Below, one piece after another: positions 59,609 to 64,000 of a stretch of 64,000 bases of DNA. Under the pieces are notes generated by a model. That model did no database searches and was not told where the DNA came from. It saw only the letters and a program-made list of their open reading frames with translations. Source of the DNA: Chamaecrista fasciculata (Eukaryota > Streptophyta > Magnoliopsida > Fabales > Fabaceae); NCBI GenBank assembly GCA_003254925.1, contig QANZ01002469.1:26332-90331 (forward strand), given 5' to 3'. Every line of letters starts with the position of its first letter. Position 1 is the first letter of the stretch. The translations under genes were made by a program, and so were the position numbers.

Positions 59609-60419
59609 TAAATTACACAAAAAGGCCCTGTAGTTTGGTCCATTTTCAGATAGTGTCCCTGTGGTTTAAAAAGTGTCAAATTGGGACTTATGGTTTCCTC
59701 CGTTAGCAAAAAGGATCCTTAGGTATATTTCTGTCTAAAATTTAACAAAACTTTTGGCTAAAATACTATTTTAAGACCTTAACTATTAATTTTTATGCAT
59801 TTTGACTCTCTATTTATATGAGAGAAGAACTTTGAAAAAAAAAAAAAAGTTTCATAATAGTCACTGAAATTTCACCATAAGCTTAATATCAATACTCTAA
59901 TATACGAGAGCATGGCTTCCTTTTTTTTCCTTTTCTTTTTGAATTTGAAAGAAACAAAAATTAGGAAGGGATTATTATACAATTTGAGCAAAATTGATTT
60001 TCTTTCAAGAACAACCAAAATCACACGCATAGTTTGGGTCTTTCTCCCCCATCTCCACCTTCATCTTCTTCAAAAGCCCACCGTCATCGCCGTCCATCAC
60101 TGCTTCCTCTGTCTGCCGCCTACACAGGATGGAATGAAGTCACCGATCCAGCCTCTCCTCTTGCCGATCCAGCTTCTCCTCTTGTACAATTGCTTCATCT
60201 TCTTCTGAAATGAAAGAGACGACGAATCTGGAGGAACAAATTAAGGGTTCGTCCGATTCGGAGATCTCAGGGGTTGAATCTGGAAAAGAAGCCTTAGATG
60301 AAGACGAAGACTTGAACAGCGACAACCGTGATGCATAATGACCGCGGCGATGATAGATAGTAGCGACGACAATGAACAGTTTGCAAAAATGAAAGTTGAA
60401 GTTGTGAGAGTGAAGTTCA
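59609..60419 (+). mobile_element. One-ended Mutator-like element with coding-like DNA
   Basis: The left end GGTAAATTACACAAAAAGGCC with CTGTAGTTTGGTCC and CCTGTGGTTTAAAAAG is like Mutator-like ends. No inverted partner was found downstream. From 60030 the sequence becomes GC-richer. A 42-codon frame at 60209-60337 (MKETTNLEEQIKGSS start) has host-like codon use, suggesting captured coding DNA of unknown origin. The next element (60430) may have landed inside it. Confidence 0.5.
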
Positions 60420-60429
60420 TTTTTTTTTT

Positions 60430-62511
60430 GAGTAAAATAACTTTCCGGTCCCTGATTTATGCACTCGCTGACAGATAAGTCCCTGAATTTTACCCATTGT
60501 ACTAGCCGGTCCCCGAATTTTGCAAACGCTGCACTAATTGGTCCCTCCGTCATATTGGCGNAACTCTTCCAAACATTCCAATTTAGTCCTTAAAAATATT
60601 AAAAATCCTAAAACTCTAAACCCCAAACCCTAAACCATAAACCTCAAACTCCAAACCCTAAAACCCCAAACCCCAAACTCCATACCCCAAACCCTAAACC
60701 TTAAAACCTTAAAAAAGTATGAGTTATACAATTAGGTCCCTAACACATTCTTATCTCATTATTCTCAATTTCCCCTCTTTTTCATCATCTTCATTCATTT
60801 TAGTCCCAAATTCTCAAAATAAAATTGTAAAGTGTCCCAAAACACTTCAAAACATTCCAATTTAGTCCTTAAAAATATTAAAAACCCTAAACCCTAAACC
60901 CTTAAAACTTAAATTTTTTTTTAATCTTCATCTTAATCCAATTTAGTCCTTAAAAATAATAAAAATCCTAAACCCTAAAACTTAAATTTGTTTTTTAATC
61001 TTCATCTTCATCCAATTTAGTCCTTAAAAATATTAAAAATCCTAAACCCTCAAACCCTAAAACTTAAATTTCTTTTTTAATCTTCATCTTCCCAATTTAA
61101 CATAAATCCCTAAACCCCTTAATTTTTTTTTAAAAGATTTAATCTTCATCTTCTCATCAGTTCGTCGCTGTCAACATTATTTTGAACTTTATCTCAAGTG
61201 GAATCTTCTTCACACACACACAATCAGTATCTCAAATGGAATCATTCAATAATTTCCACTCTCACACCCTCACTCACGCACACGTTTCTTCAATTCTCTC
61301 TTTCTTCTTCTTCTTCTGCCGCTATCATATATATGTAGAGACCCACCATTTCGAGAGTGAGTGAGTGAGAAAATGGCGGACTTGAAGAATGAGATTAGCG
61401 AAGGGATAGTGAAGGTGGACCCTAAACTTGTCTGTTTTCGTTCTCTGAGTTGGACGAAGAGACTGAGGATGATGGGATGCTGAGTGTTTTGGTTGGGGGC
61501 GAGATCGGTGGTGGCGGTGGAAGGATTTGTCGTGGAGGTGCAGGTGGTGGATCAGACCATGGAGATGATGAGCGTTCGGGATTCTCGGGGTTCAAATCGT
61601 GGGAGTGATAGTGCAGATCTGAAATTGAAATTGGGGATTTGAAATTGAAATTGGGAACATTTGAAATTCATTACAGATTTGGTATGGCTAGGTTTTGGGA
61701 GGAGGAGGAAGAAGATGATGATTTGAGAGGTTGATGATGATATGAGAAGACAAGAATGATGATGAAGATTAAAAAAAATTAATTTAGGAAGTGGAAGATG
61801 AAGACTAAAAAAAAATAAGTGTTAGGGGTCTAGGGTTTAGATTTTTAGGGTTTAGGGATTAAAAAATTTAATTTAGAGTTTTTAATATTCTTAAGGACTA
61901 AATTAGAATGTTTGGAAGAGTTTTGGGACACTTTATATTTTTTTTTTTGAGGATTTGGGACTAAAATGAATGAAAATGATGAAAAAGAGGGTGAATTGAG
62001 AATAATGAGTCAAGGACCTAATTGTTTAACTTAGACTTTTTTTTAGGGTTTAGGGTTTGGGGTTTGGGGTTTTTAATATTTTTAAGGACTAAATAGAAAT
62101 GTTTGAAAGAGTTTTGGGGCATTTTACAATTTTATTTTGAGGATCTGGGACTAAAATGAATGAAAATGATGAAAAAGAGGGGGAATTGAGAATAATGGAA
62201 TAAAAATGGGTCAGGGACCTATAAGTACAATGAGGAAATGCTTATCTGTCGCTATTTTATGACGTGACAACTTTTTTTTTTAAAAAAAACATAACGGGTG
62301 CTGACGTGGCCATAACGGGACACGTCAGCGCATAACGGGACACATCAGCGTCCGTTATGGCCACGTCAGCATTTTTGTAACGCCAATATGATGGAGGGAC
62401 CAATTAGTGCAGCGTTTGCAAAATTCGGGGACCGGCTAGTACAATGGGTAAAATTCAGGGACCTATCTGTCAGCGAGTGCATAAATCAGGGACCGGAAAG
62501 TTATTTTACTC
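60430..62511. mobile_element. 2.1-kb terminal-inverted-repeat element with telomere-like arms
   Basis: Ends GAGTAAAATAACTTTCCGG and its inverse pair over about 130 bp (60430-60561 and about 62390-62511). It is flanked by ten T residues on both sides (60420-60429, 62512-62521), compatible with a 9-10-bp Mutator-type duplication. The arms carry many degenerate AAACCCTAAA/TTTAGGGTTT words (60600-60720, 60890-61110, 61840-62080). A GC-richer segment at 61374-61620 opens MADLKNEISEGIVKVDPK and reads through a Gly-rich stretch in another frame, possibly a captured gene piece of unknown source. No transposase was seen. One N lies at 60562. Confidence 0.8.
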
Positions 62512-62632
62512 TTTTTTTTTTAGAAGAAGTCGTGAATCAGTTAGAAGCATTGCTTTGGAATGTAAAAGTGTTTATAGGGTGAAATTTTATTTATTATCAT
62601 GAATTTTTTTTTTTTTGTGAAAGTCCTTCTCT

Positions 62633-62996
62633 CAAGGTTATTAAAACCCGACCGGTCAATGAACTGGCCGAAACAGCGGTTCAAGGTTCAATGGTCCAAC
62701 CGGGGTTCAACCGGGGTCGGACCGTTTATAAATAAATTTATTAATCAATAATATTTTAATAAATAATAGACCAACAAAATAATAAATTACTAATTATAAT
62801 TAAAAAAAGTCTAAATATAATAATTCAAATTTAATATGTCAGTCATTATAACATAAATAAATAAATAAAAATTTGTGAAAAAAATAAATAAAAAAAAGTA
62901 GAGACTAGAGAGAGGTTGAAGTGTTGAACAAGTCACAAGTCACTCATAAGTCCCTTTCTTTAATGTCCCAGGATCAGATTCACGTGGGTCTTCCTT

Positions 62997-63027
<31 letters not shown>

Positions 63028-63548
63028 CGGAAACTTCACCGGCGACGATGGCCGGTACCACCAACCTCACCACCATCTGCCACCTCGCCGACGAGATCCT
63101 CACCAACGTCTTCTCCATCATCCCCTTCTCTCTCTCTCTCGACCTCTCTCTCCTCTCTCCTTCGCGCTCTCTTCTCCTCCACTTCCTCTTCTTCTCTTCG
63201 CGACGCCTTCCCCTCCGTCACTTCCTTACATCACTCTCCAGCTTCTCCTCCTCGTTCCATGGCCCGATTTGCGCCATGTCAAGCTCGTCCGCTGGCATCA
63301 ACCGATTCAACGGCATGTAGGCATCAATGTCAAGCTCGTTCCACGGTCCTATCCATCTACTTCAACCGATTTTTTTTTTGCTGAACCGGCTGAACCCCTC
63401 GAACCGCCGATTTTGGCGGTTCAAGCCCGGTTCGCCCGGTTCTTCGCCGGTTCTCTGCACAGCCGGTTTGTCCTTAAACTCGGACCGGACTGGGGACCGA
63501 GTCACGGTCCAACCGGTCGGACCGGCCGGTCCGGTTTTGATAAGCTTG
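62633..63548. mobile_element. hAT-like element carrying a MAX2 fragment
   Basis: The left end CAAGGTTATTAAAACCCG and, reversed, the right end CAAGCTTATCAAAACCGG match the ends of the hAT MITE at 16676-16927, with the same AACCGG-rich subterminal words (CAACCGGGGTTCAACCGGGG). Unlike that copy no 8-bp duplication is kept (CCTTCTCT and CTAATCAT). Between the ends are an AT-rich stretch, a CT microsatellite (about 63000-63028) and the MAX2-derived segment. No transposase was seen, so it is non-autonomous. Confidence 0.8.
63048..63345 (+). pseudogene. Scrambled 5' part of a MAX2 F-box gene
   Basis: ATG at 63048 gives MAGTTNLTTICHLADEILTN, a MAX2-like F-box start. Later, in order but in changing frames, come DLSLLSP, LRDAFPSVTSL and WPDLRHVKLVRWHQ. 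These follow the order in plant MAX2 (HLDLS.LSPWG, then a PQWP..RH.KL.RWHQ stretch). Most of the F-box and the first leucine-rich repeats between FSII and DLSLLSP are missing and there are small frame losses. MAX2 is the intronless F-box gene of strigolactone and karrikin signalling. This copy ends at about WHQ and cannot make the protein. The parent gene is elsewhere. Confidence 0.82.
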
Positions 63549-64000
63549 CTAATCATACAATGATAGTAGTAAAATAAGATAAAACACAAAAAATGGAAAA
63601 AAAAAAAAAAAACAAAATGATAAGCATCGCAAACAACCTAATTAATCAAGATTTATTAATCCTTCATATCAGGAGAGCCTACATATTGTCATGAAATAGA
63701 GGGATGAGAATAAATAGATAAAAGTATTCTTAATACATGTAAAATATGGGGTCAATTTCAAACGTACCCATTATCTATGGAAGACTCTTCTAAATTACAA
63801 GCACAAAAATTATCAATGTATTGGAGGGTGAATTGGCCATGAGATTAGAAGATCAAAATGAAACTTTAAGACTATTTAGTCCTCTTTTAGTTTCCCTTCA
63901 GTGTGTCACCGCGTCTTCACCATCTTTCCTCTACCATGCGTTTGGCCGCTTGTAAAGTTTAAAAGAAATAAGACAACTTTGATGAAGAGAAAAGAATGTG
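63549..64000. other. Right edge of the window, no gene seen
   Basis: AT-rich, with an A run at 63597-63612. No coding frame or repeat pair was recognised. Confidence 0.4.

Noticed and set aside
60590-60720. CCCTAAA-like tract taken as an interstitial telomere
   Set aside because: The words are degenerate, mirrored in the opposite arm at 61840-62080 and enclosed in an inverted-repeat element, so they belong to that element.
63048-63320. A 90-codon frame starting like MAX2 as a functional F-box gene
   Set aside because: Most of the F-box and LRR sequence is missing and conserved stretches fall in different frames.

Overview
This is nuclear DNA of a flowering plant, most likely a eudicot. It is AT-rich, its genes are cut into many small GT-AG exons, its 5' regions carry teloboxes and GCCCA motifs, and the gaps are full of plant-type repeats. 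The species cannot be told from the sequence.

Four intact host genes can be read exon by exon. (1) ARP4, plus strand, 2413-14133, 20 exons, 444 residues: nuclear actin-related protein of chromatin-remodelling and histone-acetylating complexes. (2) ATG4, minus strand, 24182-28811, 8 coding exons, 489 residues: cysteine protease that processes and recycles ATG8 in autophagy. (3) An hnRNP-Q/LIF2-like protein with three RRMs, plus strand, 36424-41434, 11 exons, 815 residues. (4) An ECT-type YTH-domain m6A reader, minus strand, 52005-58612, 8 exons, 662 residues. They are not an operon. Three of the four (ARP4, the RRM protein, the YTH protein) work on chromatin or mRNA, which is probably chance neighbourhood.

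The rest is layered repeats. 1-2.1 kb: an LTR cut by the window edge and a SINE. 14.1-23.9 kb: a repeat nest with Ty1/copia and Ty3/gypsy fossils, several MITEs and a SINE. 29.8-36.0 kb: a compact broken copia element, a LINE ORF1 relic and several foldback elements. 42-52 kb: a tandem duplication, a Mutator-like element carrying a piece of a U-box/ARM-repeat gene, a 5'-truncated LINE with a 21-bp target duplication, and foldback MITEs. 58.9-63.6 kb: another foldback MITE, a 2.1-kb terminal-inverted-repeat element with telomere-like repeats in its arms, and a hAT-like element carrying a scrambled 5' part of MAX2, the strigolactone/karrikin F-box gene.

The strongest observations are the two gene-capturing DNA elements (MAX2 and U-box/ARM pieces), a five-member family of about 500-bp foldback elements with a shared core, an inverted duplication of a copia gag-protease segment, several exact target duplications that give insertion order, and three single N bases that each lie inside a repeat, two of them exactly where homology to the partner copy stops, which points to collapsed assembly.
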